Assembly (NCBI RefSeq): GCF_000091045.1
Contig: NC_006679.1
Span: forward strand, 970,041 to 1,034,040
Reading direction: 5' to 3'
Source: Cryptococcus deneoformans JEC21
Lineage: Eukaryota > Basidiomycota > Tremellomycetes > Tremellales > Cryptococcaceae
Length of the DNA: 64,000 bases
Under the pieces are notes generated by a model, which was not told the origin of the DNA, did not search any database, and saw only the letters and a program-made list of their open reading frames with translations. Both the position numbers and the translations under genes were made by a program. How positions within the stretch are numbered: the first letter of the stretch is position 1; each line of letters starts with the position of its first letter. Below are positions 1 to 9,808 of this stretch, one piece after another.

Positions 1-1278
1 CAGAAGATATGCGCCGATCGGACGCCAGCAAACATGACCTAGCCTCATACGCCATAATAACTCAGTTATTAACAGACATATTGGACAGAGAGTACACCCT
101 GGCCAATAGCCACGAATAATACAGCACCGATGATCGATCAATCCCGTTATGGAGGACCACGAGGTTGATCTATCGAGGTTGTTGTATGTTGTACGGCCGT
201 TAAGCGTCGTCAAATAGTCAAAGTGAATCCCGATGAAATGGGCATTCGTTCCGAGAAGGTTTATGGAAAGGCAATCGAATCATTTTCGAGGTAGCTATTA
301 AATAGTTTTTGTAAAGACTACGTGGTGGTGTCTTATCTTCTTTTAAATCATTAACGATGAAATGTAGTGCTTACGACTCAGCCTCCGGGTCAGAGATTGC
401 CATTATGGAGGAATATGGAGGTCAATCAAGGCCTGATCTTAGAAGAGGATCATGTGTAGAGTCGTGTTTAGGAGAACATGAGAGATGGAAAGAGGTAACA
501 GGGGCATAGCTGCTACGAAAAGAAGAATGCTACGGGACGGCGAAGCCGATTATTCGTGTCTTTTTTCCCCTTTATTATAAAAAAAGAAACACCGCCGTCG
601 GCTGTGCCTGATCAATGATAATCGAATATCTAAATTGGCCGGCGTTCAATCCGGAGGAGACGGCGCCCACACTCCTTTAAATAACCAATCTTATCTAGAT
701 CTCATTCTGAGATAGACTCCGAATAGATCTAACCGCCCACCTCCCTTATTCTTGACCTGACTCGGTCCTTCACTGTTTGTTAACATTCTGTTCTCTTGGA
801 TTCTTCGCTGCAGCGTCAATCGGTATGATGACTGTCTCAGAGAACTTTGTCACTCATTGGCCTTGAAACTTTCAGCCGGCCATTCTGTTCTAGAAGGCGG
901 CGAGGAGTCACGGTCGTAAGGGAAAACAAGCTACTTTAGCAGCTTTAGAATTCGACTGACAGCAAAGGAAGTTGCGGCTTCTTGAACTTTAAAAAACGAG
1001 GTGATACATACGACCTTTGGTGTGGCGAACCAAGCTGGCAATGCCGTCTTACCGTTATCGAATGCACAGCGAGTGTTGGAACCTGGAGTGCACACGTACT
1101 TTTATGGAGATTCATCCTGTAGCATGATGATGGGGCGATATTCGGTTATACACACCGGCTGATATTTTCAAAGACGTACCTCGACGAGCGATGCAGCATC
1201 TCCATTCACTTTCAGACTTACTCAAATCTTTACCAGCCTACCTCATACCTTTTGCAACTCCAAACTTGACTTATCAAC
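1..1278. other. Gene-free stretch at left edge
   Basis: No reading frame here has codon structure, splice sites or motifs that I can support. It is AT-rich with short homopolymers, for example T/A runs near 560-590. It probably holds the promoter remnant of the pseudogene that follows and the flank of a gene outside the window. Confidence 0.5.
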
Positions 1279-2335
1279 CATGGCCGTTGCCACCCCCTCT
1301 ATTGCCTATGTCGACACCTCCGAGCCCGAAAATGTCCGAAACCATCACTCAAGATGGCGCTGTCATTGTCAAAGAATTTCCTCTATCCCGTGCTTCATCG
1401 CCAGTTTCTCGAGACTATTGAACCTCATTTTGCAGCCCGAGACATTTACAGATCTACTTCTGCGCACAAGGAGGTCAGCCTTGACTTCTTCCTTGACGGT
1501 TCTACCCCAGTTTACCGTCACTAAAGCAAGGATCCCCACCTTGTTAGCAAAGTCATGAGGTCTCCTATTCGGCAAGGTATCATGGACAAGTTCCTCAGGT
1601 AAGTATGTACTCGCACAGTTTTGGTTGGGTATAGTGGACGACATTGTAATGGCCATGCGATAGTGAAGAATATAGTATTTACACCGGTCACAAGCTCGTT
1701 CCTCAGAAAAGCGGTTACGTGCTCGGTTCCACAGCTGCTTTGTAAATTGGTCCCCGGCTGCAAAGCCCAACTTCTTCACCGAGCAAAGTACCATCCATCC
1801 TTCTCTTGTTTTGCACTGAAAGGCTGACTCATACACCGTCATAGGACCAAATGCTCCTATCTCATTCGCACTGGCTCTACCAATCTCCTCTTCACCCCTT
1901 ATGATCGGCTGCCTTATCCCCGGCGCCAAGTGTACCAAGGAAAACGGTGCTACCGCCGTCATCCCCAATTCGCACCTCTGACCTGCCGGCAGAATCCCCC
2001 ATGTCGAAGAACGCTGCTACGTCGAGATGGATCCTCGATCTGCTCTGCTAGCTCTGGATCCTTGCTATCATGGCGCTGAGGTGAAGAACTTGTGTGAGAA
2101 GAGTGACCAGAATGCGTTGAGTACGTTGTTTGCAGACTTTGGGCAGAAGGATTACTTCATGCTGGATCAGGAGATTCTTTCGACTCCTATTGAGTTTTTC
2201 TGACAGCTGCCCGAGGATGTTCTTAGGCTTGCTGGGTACTGTAGGCTCCATTCCCATTTGGGGTAGTCGTTGACAAGGGACTGCAGTCAAGTCCCGCGGC
2301 GGTGAGGCTATGTTAGGACCAGTAAGGCCCCCTCG
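1279..2335 (+). pseudogene. Decayed phytanoyl-CoA dioxygenase (PhyH)-like gene
   Basis: Fragments of a PhyH-family 2-oxoglutarate/Fe(II) dioxygenase lie in order but in changing frames. The start is MAVATPSIAYVDTSEPENV at 1279. TQDGAVIVKEF (about 1345) and ETIEPHFAARDIYRST (about 1409) follow. SKVMRSPIRQGIMDKFLR (about 1546) ends at a perfect GTAAGT donor at about 1600. QLLHRAKYHP (about 1770) sits where the metal-binding HxD is expected, with Asp replaced. ENGATAVIPNSHL (about 1940), the turn before the distal His, comes next, then LALDPCYHGAEVKN (about 2050) and the C-terminal LRLAGY (about 2225). Frameshifts and stops (for example TAA after GSTAAL, TGA after NSHL) prevent one protein. Known members act on acyl-CoAs or secondary metabolites; the substrate here is unknown. 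Splicing cannot rescue the in-exon stops I see. Confidence 0.8.
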
Positions 2336-3046
2336 ACCACCTAGATGTCGAGATCGCCTTGAGCAGATACATCCTGCCCATCTCAGGAGCTCCAATGACT
2401 GCGTCTAAGGAGGCTAGAGGGATCATTTTACATATGTTTTGGAAATTGTTCCGTCCATTACCTAGTCCTTGTTCTCATTCCCGTTTAGTTTTTGCTTCAT
2501 TCTTCAAGTTGAATTAGTAGTGTTTCAGTTGTTGGTTCTAAGTTCTGAGTTTCTCAAAAGTTTTCGAATCAGTTTTGTGAATTAAATCTTACCGCAATGC
2601 GTGGTCCACACCAGAGTGCCTGCCAGGAGGTTCAAGAAGAGAAAGAAGAAGATAGGTCACTTCCAAGAAGATGGGCCGAGTGACGTCACGTTTTGGTCTG
2701 TTTCGCGATTCGATGACAGACAAAGAAGCCCTTCTTTTTTATTGTATCACAAACAAGACAACACAATACGAAGCAACTATTTTGACCTTCTTCATTGAAG
2801 CATTGACAAAAGAACGACATTAGATTCGTTTTGATTGCCGTATGGCTGTTTGGAATCGTCCTATTTTTCCGATGTGTCCCGTCGAAGAATGAGAAACTAG
2901 CCTTGTCATGTGAGGAGTCTCTTCGTTTACTCGTCGGCCATCTCTAACGGAGCCGGGGTTTGTAGGGGCATTATTCATTAAACCGCAACAACACTACAGC
3001 GTTATCCGCCACATGGGCCATTTGAGCTGTGAAGAGTCACAACGAG
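2336..3046. other. Intergenic, no gene seen
   Basis: A short open frame at 2601-2798 has no family features. The region probably holds the promoter and 5' UTR of the next gene, and possibly an upstream non-coding exon. Confidence 0.4.
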
Positions 3047-3991
3047 ATGAAAGAATCATATGATTTTTCGAGAAGAAGGCTTGTCAGTCTTGCTCCCATC
3101 ACCGAGGTTCACGACCTTGTTTTGGATGAACTCGCCCATATTGCTCCGACCAAGTACTTGCTCCTCTCGAGATATCACTACAATCGCATACTTCCGTCTC
3201 TCTACGAAAACTTTACCATCCCATATCACTATGAAAAGGCTCTGGCTGGTACCAAGCCATTCACAGCCACCAAGATCCAAGCACTTTCGCATGTGAAGCG
3301 GCTTTACATTGCCATCGGTCCCGATGCGAAGTGGCAAATCCCCGAAGGGGAGAGAGAGAGTTTGCCTTCATTTCGGCGAGTGTTGACCAACTTTGTGCGG
3401 AAGCATCGACCGGTGTTCCCTCAGTTGGAGGAGATTAGTTTTCCGGAGAACTTGGGATACCCGCCTTTTGACGATTCTTGTGATCATAACTTTTGGGATA
3501 TCATGTTTTCATCCATCCCCTCCTCCTGTCGAGTGTCCATTCATTTTGTCAAGCCTGATGAAGAGGAAATCTCAGGGAATGGCGAGAGAAGCAAGCTTCA
3601 ACTGCTATATAACATTGCTTCGCGAAATTTGTCTCTCTATATTCATCGTCGCCAAGACGGTGCGACAACTCTGAATCGTATCATTACATGGACGATCAAG
3701 GGTAAATCTCATCCTGCCCTTGACTACCACATCCTCAACGCAAACCTGGAAGATCTGAGTTCTCCTATTCACGGGAAAAAGGATAAGAACGGCACACTCA
3801 GGGTCGCTGCGCCAACAACGGAGAGCCTGAGAAATAGGCTACACGATAATTTGGAGTTATGGCAGGAGGACATGTACAAGATGATGTTTGCGGATACGTC
3901 GGAGTGGAATTATAAAGAGAGATACCAAGTGGGCGTTATGCTATGTGATAGCGCCAGCTCAGTAAAATCTCTGAGGTATGAAGATGTCTAA
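3047..3991 (+). CDS. F-box-like family protein, copy 1
   Basis: Single-exon gene of 314 residues, started at the first ATG of the frame; the frame is open a little further upstream but only through a GTG. Residues about 17-60 have the family's N-terminal signature: VHDLVLDELAHIAPTKYLLL, then SRYHYNRILPSLYENFTI. It is spaced like an F-box helical bundle (hydrophobic LxxI/L, a Pro, LLLSR, then PxLY). The rest has no named domain. The same signature opens the proteins at 5311, 8043, 14190, 16807 and 45434. A role as an F-box adaptor for SCF ubiquitin ligases is inference only. It is the shortest copy and its C-terminus diverges. Its last 56 bases overlap, antisense, the end of the next gene. Confidence 0.75.
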   Translation: MKESYDFSRRRLVSLAPITEVHDLVLDELAHIAPTKYLLLSRYHYNRILPSLYENFTIPYHYEKALAGTKPFTATKIQALSHVKRLYIAIGPDAKWQIPEGERESLPSFRRVLTNFVRKHRPVFPQLEEISFPENLGYPPFDDSCDHNFWDIMFSSIPSSCRVSIHFVKPDEEEISGNGERSKLQLLYNIASRNLSLYIHRRQDGATTLNRIITWTIKGKSHPALDYHILNANLEDLSSPIHGKKDKNGTLRVAAPTTESLRNRLHDNLELWQEDMYKMMFADTSEWNYKERYQVGVMLCDSASSVKSLRYEDV

Positions 3992-4858
3992 CATCACTTT
4001 TAATTATTATTCCAACAAGTACGATAATCAGCGCTCCAAAAGCAATAACCAGGTACCATCCCAACTTTATCCGCTCAATGTGCATCTTCTGCACCCTTTG
4101 TTGCGGCTCCTGGATTTCTATTTCTGTGTTTCCAGTACACTCCCTCTCTATTGCGCCTTCTTCCGCCTCGGGTGCTCTCTGCTCCTCGTCGGTATTCAAT
4201 CCCATCAGTGACTCGTGCTCCTCTTCCCTTCGCCCTGGCACGCTCAATGCTTCTGCCTCAGTTTGGTTGGCATGCTGCCCGTGCGCATTCAGGGTAACGT
4301 CGGGCACCTGCCCATTAACGCCAATACTTTCCAGTCGCACCTCACGCACCCCTTCTTCCAGCTCTCCCAATCTTCTTTCTTGCCATTCTGCATCTTCTTT
4401 CCCTTGCAAGAACAAAAGGTAGATGCGAAGGATGAAAATAGGCAGGCACTGGTCTACAAGAATCACTTGGTTATTGCTGGTCGTACTAAAATGCCTGTGA
4501 GCAGAGAATCGAATGTTAATGAATCGAGTAAGTATGCCATCAAACATGGCTAGGTGTAGCTACGGCCAGAGATTCACCATATGATTGGAGTGTGTAGATC
4601 CTCATCGTGATACTCAAATTCCCCTTGGACAAAGCGTTCAACCTGATGGACATGCGGTTTCTCATCCTGTAAAGTGATGAGTTTAGCTGGAGTGCAGACT
4701 GAAAATAGGGATACGTTCACCTCGTATATCCTTGTATATGCAAGCATAGTGCCCGAGAAGATCATCATTTGCGTGCCGATGAACAGAGGATAGAGATATT
4801 TTGGGCACACGGGCTTCATTGCATGATCCAGATAAGGATACAAGAAACCACTCATCAT
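3936..4858 (-). CDS. Orphan single-pass membrane protein
   Basis: Unrecognised. Three exons, complement(3936..4494, 4578..4666, 4721..4858), join in frame to 261 residues and stop. Each intron has a GT donor (GTGAAC, GTGAAT) and CAG acceptor. The N-terminal 45 residues are hydrophobic and start MMSGFLYPYL. The middle is acidic and Glu/Gln-rich with coiled-coil-like heptads around WQERRLGELEEGVREVRLES. Near the C-terminus LGWYLVIAFGALIIVLVGII is a clear transmembrane helix, followed by about 20 residues. This suggests a tail-anchored or type II membrane protein facing the cytosol, but localisation is inference. The final codons overlap the 3' end of the convergent F-box-like gene. The first ATG of two adjacent ones was chosen. 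Confidence 0.6.
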
Positions 4859-5310
4859 GTGGCGGGGTTGCCTGTGTTTGAGACATGACTGAACGATGCG
4901 ATATCCCTAAATACTAAAAAGGCTCTCTAGGCATAAATTGAAAGGCCAAACATGGAGCAAAAACCGATCTACAACGATAAGCAAACAGAACGAAAATCCA
5001 TGTTGGAGTCGCGCCGCCCTCAAGTCTCCTCAGCTTATCTGGGTCTTGCCTGCCTCGTGAACGAAAGAGAAACACTGAGCGAGTAGCGAAGCCGAAAAAC
5101 GGAGAATTAACCGAGAAGACTCACCTCATGAGGTACCCTGTTCGGAGTTCCGGCGATCTCCATATAAGCAACGGCCGAGGGGGGGCCGAACCGCCGAACC
5201 TTTGTCGTGTCGTGTTCTCAGATCCGCGGCCTCATTTTACTGCAATGTTCGTACGATGTATATGGACTTGAACATTCCAAGCCAATCTCTCCCCTCAGCT
5301 GCCCGAAATC
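4859..5310. other. Divergent promoter region
   Basis: About 450 bp between the 5' ends of the membrane-protein gene (minus) and the second F-box-like gene (plus). A short competing frame (4683-4886) runs into the minus-strand gene and is treated as a shadow. I see no other gene. Confidence 0.45.
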
Positions 5311-6534
5311 ATGCCGAGGTTCCTCTCGTCTCCGGCCCACTCCCCTCGAGCGGCAGCTTCTCAACTCCCAGCCAATGAGATCACCACTCTCAATCCATTC
5401 CCTGCCGACATCATCGATATCATCTTTGACCATCTTGAAGCGGTAATCCCTATCACGCTCGCCTGCCTTTCCAAATCATGTTATGACAAAATTATCCCTA
5501 AAATCTACCGAAATGTGACGATCTCCAAGAAGAATGCCACGAAAGTATTCTACGGTATGTGTTCCGACCAGACCGCAGAACTGCCGTACCCGTATGGAGG
5601 TTTCCTCTTCTCCACGAGGAAGGCTGAGGCGTTCAAGCATACTACACGGGTGGCTTTTCAAGACATTTGGGCTGCAGAGGCCATTGTTATGGCTGCGAGA
5701 GAATACCCTACACACGAATTCGGCTTCATGGCGAAAGAAAACAGCTATCCTATGCTGTTCCCATCGGTAAAGTACGTACTTTTGGGGAAAGACATACTGC
5801 GCTCTCTACCAGACACTGCTCAGGATGTCAACATAGCGGAGCAGCGCCGGTGGGAGACAAATCATGTGATGAGTGTAGACAATATCAAGAAAATGGAATG
5901 GATCGAGCATCATGGGAATTACTACGTCACAGCGGGCGAGTTTGAAGATCTTCTGTTTCGCATGGTCGATCCAGAAATTGTATGTTTTGACATGATGTAT
6001 GTCGATTCGTCAAAGGGGAACAGCTATAATGGGGCTTTAGTCACCGATTCTCTCAATTTGCACCCGCCTAAAGGTCGAGTCGTTATCCACTGGTTCTTCT
6101 ATGATCCACTGGACCAACGTCCTCTATTCGGAGAGCTTGAACCTTCAATCCTTATCAGTATCGTCTTTCACACTTCTCCTCCTCCCAACGAACCTATTTC
6201 CGATCCCGAAATTGCCGCAGCTTTCAAAGCCTTCTCCCAGCTGTCACCCATATTGCAGGCGAAAGAATTGGCTTTAGCTGTGGATAAACTTATCGAGGAG
6301 ATCCTGATGTACGGTCAGCTTGTAGGCCAGGACAGATTACCAGGGCCCGAAGAGACACAGTCATGTGAGATTGAGCTTTGTATGCCGAATGCAAAGATGG
6401 TGAGGGATATATGGAAAGGGACAGGGACGGAGTTGTCGGAAATGTGGGTTAGGTTCACTACGGAATGGGAGAAGATTATAAAGTTTAAGGATTTGGAGGA
6501 TATGGAGCCTTGTGGGGCTTGTGGAAGGAAATAA
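5311..6534 (+). CDS. F-box-like family protein, copy 2
   Basis: Intronless, 407 residues, with a clear ATG. After a Ser/Pro/Ala-rich leader the family signature sits at residues about 31-75: FPADIIDIIFDHLEAVIPIT, then LSKSCYDKIIPKIYRNVTIS. It continues with the NATKVFYG element that the copies at 16807 and 45434 share as APGFFHG and VSSFFYG. The middle has two short strands typical of the family (HTTRVAFQDI; VVIHWFFYDP). The C-terminus ends in CGACGRK, a CxxC pair. F-box function is inferred from the N-terminal helix pattern; no substrate-binding repeat (LRR, WD40, Kelch) is visible. Confidence 0.8.
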   Translation: MPRFLSSPAHSPRAAASQLPANEITTLNPFPADIIDIIFDHLEAVIPITLACLSKSCYDKIIPKIYRNVTISKKNATKVFYGMCSDQTAELPYPYGGFLFSTRKAEAFKHTTRVAFQDIWAAEAIVMAAREYPTHEFGFMAKENSYPMLFPSVKYVLLGKDILRSLPDTAQDVNIAEQRRWETNHVMSVDNIKKMEWIEHHGNYYVTAGEFEDLLFRMVDPEIVCFDMMYVDSSKGNSYNGALVTDSLNLHPPKGRVVIHWFFYDPLDQRPLFGELEPSILISIVFHTSPPPNEPISDPEIAAAFKAFSQLSPILQAKELALAVDKLIEEILMYGQLVGQDRLPGPEETQSCEIELCMPNAKMVRDIWKGTGTELSEMWVRFTTEWEKIIKFKDLEDMEPCGACGRK

Positions 6535-6897
6535 GCGGTTCGAAGTGAGTATCTGAACGGGATTCGGATCACGAGACGCGTGCTAACGGGATAATTAGAC
6601 TGCTTAGGAATCAGATGTATTTCTTTACATGAGATACGATCTTGGAGTATATGATACGAACATAGATTGGCGTGAGTATGATTGTGATCATTTTACTTCT
6701 TAATGTGCAGTACTGATGATATGATGTAGCAATAGATATTCATTCACACCATTTCATTTCATTTCATTTCCATTATAAAGCACATAGAGTTTGTCCCATC
6801 ATGAAAAGATCCAGTACACTTTTTCATCAGCTCACCGCATCTCCACATGCTTCCAATGACTTGCTACTCATACCAGCTCCACCACTTTTCTTCAACC
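6535..6897. repeat. Intergenic with short ATTTC microsatellite
   Basis: This gap lies between two convergent F-box-like genes. It contains four tandem ATTTC units at about 6751-6770 and T/A-rich likely 3' UTR sequence. No gene is seen. Confidence 0.5.
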
Positions 6898-8043
6898 TTA
6901 AGCCGGAATCTCGATGAAGTTACAGTGCTCGTACGCGAACTGCTCGACGTCTTCCACCTCTCCCTCTGACATCTTCCTGTAGGGCCATTTCCCAACCGTA
7001 CTCCTTATCCTCTCCGCCTGCGGAGTCCGATACTCCACCATAAACCCGTCTTCCCACACCTTCCTCCATTGCCCGTATCCTTTCGCCAGTTCCATCACAT
7101 GCATCGGTATGATCTCCGCCAAGACCAGACATTGGGACGAGCGCACACAGTTGGCACTGTGGCTTGTGTAGCTATCTTGGTCCGGGGCGGGCAGGAACTC
7201 AATTATAAGTCGACGGCCTTTCGGCCAAGGTCCGAGATTAATGTAGTTGGCAGAGCGGGGCCAGTCGTCCTTTGAGAGCTTGATGATTGCCGTCCGGGGC
7301 TGGAGGGCGTCAAGAAGAAGCTGGGTGTGTTCAAAGAACTCCTGCCGAACCTCCTTGCCTTGGAGATGAACAACAAGTCCCTCCAATCCTCCTTCTACTG
7401 ACTGGACTAGTTCGCAGAGTAAGCGGAACCAGAACCGACAACTCACTGGCTCCGAAGAAGGCATCCAGATACTGCAACACCCCGAAGCTTTGAGGGACAT
7501 CTCTACCCATCGAATCCTTGCGAAAGGCTTGGGACCAATCTCGCCCCTCAGGTAGAACTCCCTCTTGTGGTTTATGAGTTGCCCCAAGGCCGAAAAGCAG
7601 TCAATGGCCAGATGCTCTGCGTATAATAGCCCTCCAACAGATAGACTCGCCCTGAGATTCGACAGGTCAGGCTTCAAGGCAAAGCGAGAAAGCCGATCGT
7701 GGCATGCTGTGATCGTCCTAAGCACTACGGGAAGGCAGACAGCATACGAGGCTCTGGAGAGACAGAGGGCTGTGATAGGTTGGAGAACAGCGTATTCTTC
7801 AAGGATCTGTCGGTGCACTGGGTAAAGGCGGGTAAAAAGAGCGATTTCTTGTGTAGACGGGCCCTCAGAGGTGTAAAGAGAGAGGAAGAATTTGGGAGCG
7901 AAAGGCAAAGCTTGAGTGCCGGGTGGTGATGAATCAACAGGGCTGTCGAAGGAAATGGAATCGGCACTGGACTTGTTGAACGCCCGATTCACTCGACTGA
8001 TTATCTGTTGAGAGGCGAAGGTATACTTCTTCTTGGTGAACAT
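6898..8043 (-). CDS. F-box-like family protein, copy 3
   Basis: Single-exon, 381 residues, start ATG at 8043. The family signature appears at residues about 70-115: LYPVHRQILEEYAVLQPITA, then LSRASYAVCLPVVLRTITA. YAEHLAIDCFSALGQLI follows, the equivalent of the post-signature strand-helix seen in the other copies. No recognised substrate domain. It is convergent with copy 2. The N-terminal 70 residues are Ser/Pro-rich and poorly conserved. Role as an F-box protein is inferred. Confidence 0.75.
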   Translation of the reverse strand: MFTKKKYTFASQQIISRVNRAFNKSSADSISFDSPVDSSPPGTQALPFAPKFFLSLYTSEGPSTQEIALFTRLYPVHRQILEEYAVLQPITALCLSRASYAVCLPVVLRTITACHDRLSRFALKPDLSNLRASLSVGGLLYAEHLAIDCFSALGQLINHKREFYLRGEIGPKPFARIRWVEMSLKASGCCSIWMPSSEPVSCRFWFRLLCELVQSVEGGLEGLVVHLQGKEVRQEFFEHTQLLLDALQPRTAIIKLSKDDWPRSANYINLGPWPKGRRLIIEFLPAPDQDSYTSHSANCVRSSQCLVLAEIIPMHVMELAKGYGQWRKVWEDGFMVEYRTPQAERIRSTVGKWPYRKMSEGEVEDVEQFAYEHCNFIEIPA

Positions 8044-8509
8044 TGTAAAGACACCGAAGATAGAGTATCAGTGGATGCGGATGTCGTTGGGACGGAAGAT
8101 AGAGAGAATGAGGGAAAGCAAAATCAGTTGATGAAAATAAAGAACTAAATAGAAGGAGATAGCCATGGTGGATAGATGGTGGATAGAAAGCGGAAAGTCG
8201 TACAAGGTCATATAAGGTCACATAACTGTTTGGTTGGCATGTCATTCAGTGTATATCCGCCTATTTCTTATCCTAAATTCAAAGGCACTCTCCTTATTAC
8301 CAAAATCTCCTCTACCACTCCTCGTGGTATGCTGCCAACAGTGGCGCATAATTAAGTCCATCTGATCTGTTTGATCGTACTACTTTTATACGAAACAATC
8401 AGCGGAGACTATGGTCTCGAGTACTCCTGACGCCCTTTGAACCTGCACAGGCAATGTATAGGCTTGTACACTATCCCTGAAGATTCAGGTTCCATCACGC
8501 TTATCTTGA
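8044..8509. other. Intergenic, no gene seen
   Basis: Promoter side of F-box-like copy 3 and 3' side of the metallopeptidase gene. No supported frame. Confidence 0.4.
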
Positions 8510-9538
8510 TTACTTCTCTCCATAATAGGCCAAATACGCTTCCCACAGCTTGTCCAATTTATGCCCCGTCATTTCCTCCCACCACGAATCGTTCCATTTT
8601 TCGTATATCAAGCGAGAGTCAATAAGTCGTAAAAGGTCAGGGAAGGGACCTAAGCGTGGTTTAGAGGGAGGCACCGGGTGGAATGGCTGTTGATATGTTT
8701 GGGAGGAAGCGGGGTATTTTGTAGCTTGAGCGAGCGGGGCGGATGTCGAGGTTGACGATTGAGATGGTATAAGGATATGTTCTTGACGCCCATTTACCCC
8801 ACCGCCATCTCCTGTACCTCCATCGTTTTCAACTAACCAAGCCAAAAACCTTGCGCCAGCATCATATCCATCCTCCCACCCCTTCTTCTTCTTCCCCTGT
8901 CCTGGCTTTCTCCAGTGCGGCGGATCAAGCCCGGCATAAAGACGGCAGACATCTGCGATAGACTCAACCAACCACCCGGGAGTACTTCCTTGGCCATCAT
9001 GTTGGATTGTGTGCACCATTTCATGCAATACTACCACATATGAGACCCATAATAAGCATCAATCTTTGAGCGCACAGAATAGAATTAGATACGTACAAAC
9101 ACCTTTGAACTCTTTGACGGCCATTTCCACCCTCTTCTGGCCCTTCCGTACTTCGTCCATAATGTTCCGTACCCAATTCAAACTCACCGCTATTCGTCCT
9201 CCACTTGTAGCCGCTAATCCATCCTTATCCTCCAATACAAGCTCCACCAACTGATGCCTCCATCCACCTCCATTGCCCAATGATAACCGCGGATGAATGA
9301 ATGCGGCCGCATAGTGGAGGAAGAGGATAGGATCGGGGAGACAGGAGAGGAAAAATGCTGTGGCAGGGGAGGTCGATGGATCTGGGTGGGAGAGCGAGAG
9401 GAGGAGAGAAGTGGCAGGGATACTGTGGGGGAACGAGCGGGGAGAAGCGGGTTGGATGGAGTCGGGTGTGGAGAGATAAAACTTCTTCACGGGTGGTGGA
9501 GGGAGCGGAGCTTCTTGGGTGGGAATAACGGGGGCCAT
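8510..9538 (-). CDS. Basic-secretory-protein-type zinc metallopeptidase-like
   Basis: Two exons, complement(8510..9030, 9097..9538), give 320 residues. The 66-nt intron has a GTACGT donor and TAG acceptor, and joins to VKEFKGVLLHEMVHTIQHDG. This is the HExxH zinc motif of the plant basic secretory protein / BSP family (peptidase-like clan MA). WLVESIADVCRLYAGLDP and GYDAGARFLAWLV, the conserved segments after HExxH, follow, and the C-terminus KWNDSWWEEMTGHKLDKLWE closes the domain. I see no signal peptide at the chosen ATG (MAPVIPTQ), unlike plant homologues; an upstream in-frame leader exists but is only weakly plausible. A Gln/Ser/Pro linker inserts between the halves. Peptidase activity is inferred, and the substrate is unknown. 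Confidence 0.8.
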
Positions 9539-9808
9539 TGTAGAAGAAGGAAATTGATGAAAAAAAGAAGATGAAAGACAAATGAAAAAGTGAACTGCAG
9601 GAGCAGTGCGTCTCTGAAAGTGTATGATGATCTGGAATAATCGATTGCTGCGCACGAACGGGAGCACTAAAGATCGATGACGTCTTATCGCGATGATAAG
9701 ATAACACCAACAACAGAAGCCAACGAAAGGGGGAAAGATCAGATGGGGAGTGTTTTTTGCTGTCTGCTATATTTATTATGACATACAAGATACCACATTA
9801 CATATACA

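Noticed and set aside
1369..1968. 199-codon minus-strand frame over the pseudogene
   Set aside because: The plus strand carries ordered PhyH fragments, so the antisense frame is a shadow.
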